A DNA stretch of 6,089 nucleotides, from positions 1 to 6,089 of the forward strand of contig JAQBZY010000102.1 in NCBI GenBank assembly GCA_027620395.1. The letters run 5' to 3'. This DNA comes from Pseudomonadota bacterium (GTDB lineage: Bacteria > Pseudomonadota > Alphaproteobacteria > Rhodospirillales > Casp-alpha2). The notes beneath the pieces were generated by a model. The model searched no databases. It saw only the letters and a program-made list of their open reading frames with translations, and had not been told where the DNA came from. Positions 5,738 to 6,089 of the stretch are shown here, piece by piece. The position numbers were made by a program, and so were the translations under genes. How positions within the stretch are numbered: the stretch's first letter is position 1; every line of letters begins with the position of its first letter.

Positions 5738-6088
5738 TCAATAATCCATGCCGAGAGCGAGCCGAGCATCTTCCGACATCCGTTCCGGCGTCCACGTCGG
5801 CTCCCAGACCAACGTCACATCGACCCGCCCGGTGCCGTCGATTTTCGAAACCGCTTCGGCGACCATGCCAGGCATCTCGCCGGCGACCGGACAACCGGGC
5901 GCGGTCAGCGACATGTCGATGACAACATCGCCGGTCGCGGATATTTCGGTGCGGTAAATCAGCCCAAGATCATAGATATTGACCGGGATTTCTGGGTCAT
6001 AAACGGTCCTGAGCGCCTCAATCACGGCCTCCTCGCCGGCGACCGGCTGATCGGGCGCCAGGGGCTCGCCGGCGCTGGCCTTGAAGTC
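5738..6088 (-). CDS. sufT: SufT, DUF59/MIP18-family Fe-S maturation protein (5' end off window)
   Basis: DUF59 (MIP18) protein of the SufT type, a factor that helps mature Fe-S proteins and is usually encoded with SUF genes. The visible 116 residues run in one open frame to the right edge: a variable lead (SAGEPLAPDQP), EEAVIEALRTVYDPEIPVNI (19-38) with the DPEIPVN signature, YDLGLIY, LTAPGCPVAGEMP (61-73) with the conserved cysteine C66, and the C-terminal VWEPTWTPERMSEDARLALG (94-113). An internal GTG at 6025 is not a likely start, because the coding pattern continues 21 codons upstream of it. The carrier gene follows 54 bases after the TGA. Expected neighbours off the right edge are sufS, sufD, sufC and sufB; that is an expectation from related genomes, not something seen here. 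Confidence 0.93.
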   Translation of the reverse strand, partial: DFKASAGEPLAPDQPVAGEEAVIEALRTVYDPEIPVNIYDLGLIYRTEISATGDVVIDMSLTAPGCPVAGEMPGMVAEAVSKIDGTGRVDVTLVWEPTWTPERMSEDARLALGMDY

Positions 6089-6089
6089 A

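Overview
The window reads as chromosomal DNA of an alphaproteobacterium, most likely Rhodospirillales-like. It is GC-rich. The closest family patterns I recognise for SufT, the A-type Fe-S carrier, MnmA, the Atm1-type exporter and the sensor-kinase H-box are those of Rhodospirillaceae and relatives. This placement comes from memory of those families, not from a search.

Layout, left to right. (1) The 3' part of an Atm1-type ABC exporter gene (+), whose start lies off the left edge. (2) Convergent with it, a complete mnmA gene (-) for tRNA 2-thiouridylase, which may have a leaderless promoter at 2693-2720. (3) A broken DUF599 membrane-protein gene (-, 2730-3341), readable only by switching frame several times. 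(4) A small intact DUF983 zinc-ribbon membrane-protein gene (+), whose start overlaps the head of the broken gene. (5) An AT-rich 88-base gap with direct repeats, a promoter-like element and a nested inverted repeat that places the ribosome binding site of the next gene in a stem. (6) A 397-residue regulator (+) joining a MarR-like winged helix to a histidine-kinase H-box domain and an eroded ATPase domain. (7) Convergent with it, and sharing overlapping stop codons, a 2Fe-2S ferredoxin gene (-) with an in-frame TAG inside the cluster-binding motif. (8) An A-type Fe-S carrier gene (-). (9) The 3' part of sufT (-), which runs off the right edge.

The right end (sufT, A-type carrier, ferredoxin) is probably the tail of a SUF/ISC operon transcribed leftwards. 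The left end carries two further functions tied to cysteine-desulfurase sulfur: MnmA, which uses persulfide sulfur for s2U34 in tRNA, and an Atm1-type exporter, whose family exports glutathione-linked sulfur or Fe-S-related compounds. Between these two blocks sit the DUF599 remnant, DUF983 and the unusual regulator, which look like a less conserved insertion.

The best candidates for new biology are the regulator with its structured leader and the amber codon in an otherwise perfectly preserved ferredoxin. No tRNA, rRNA, CRISPR array, transposase or insertion-sequence end was seen.
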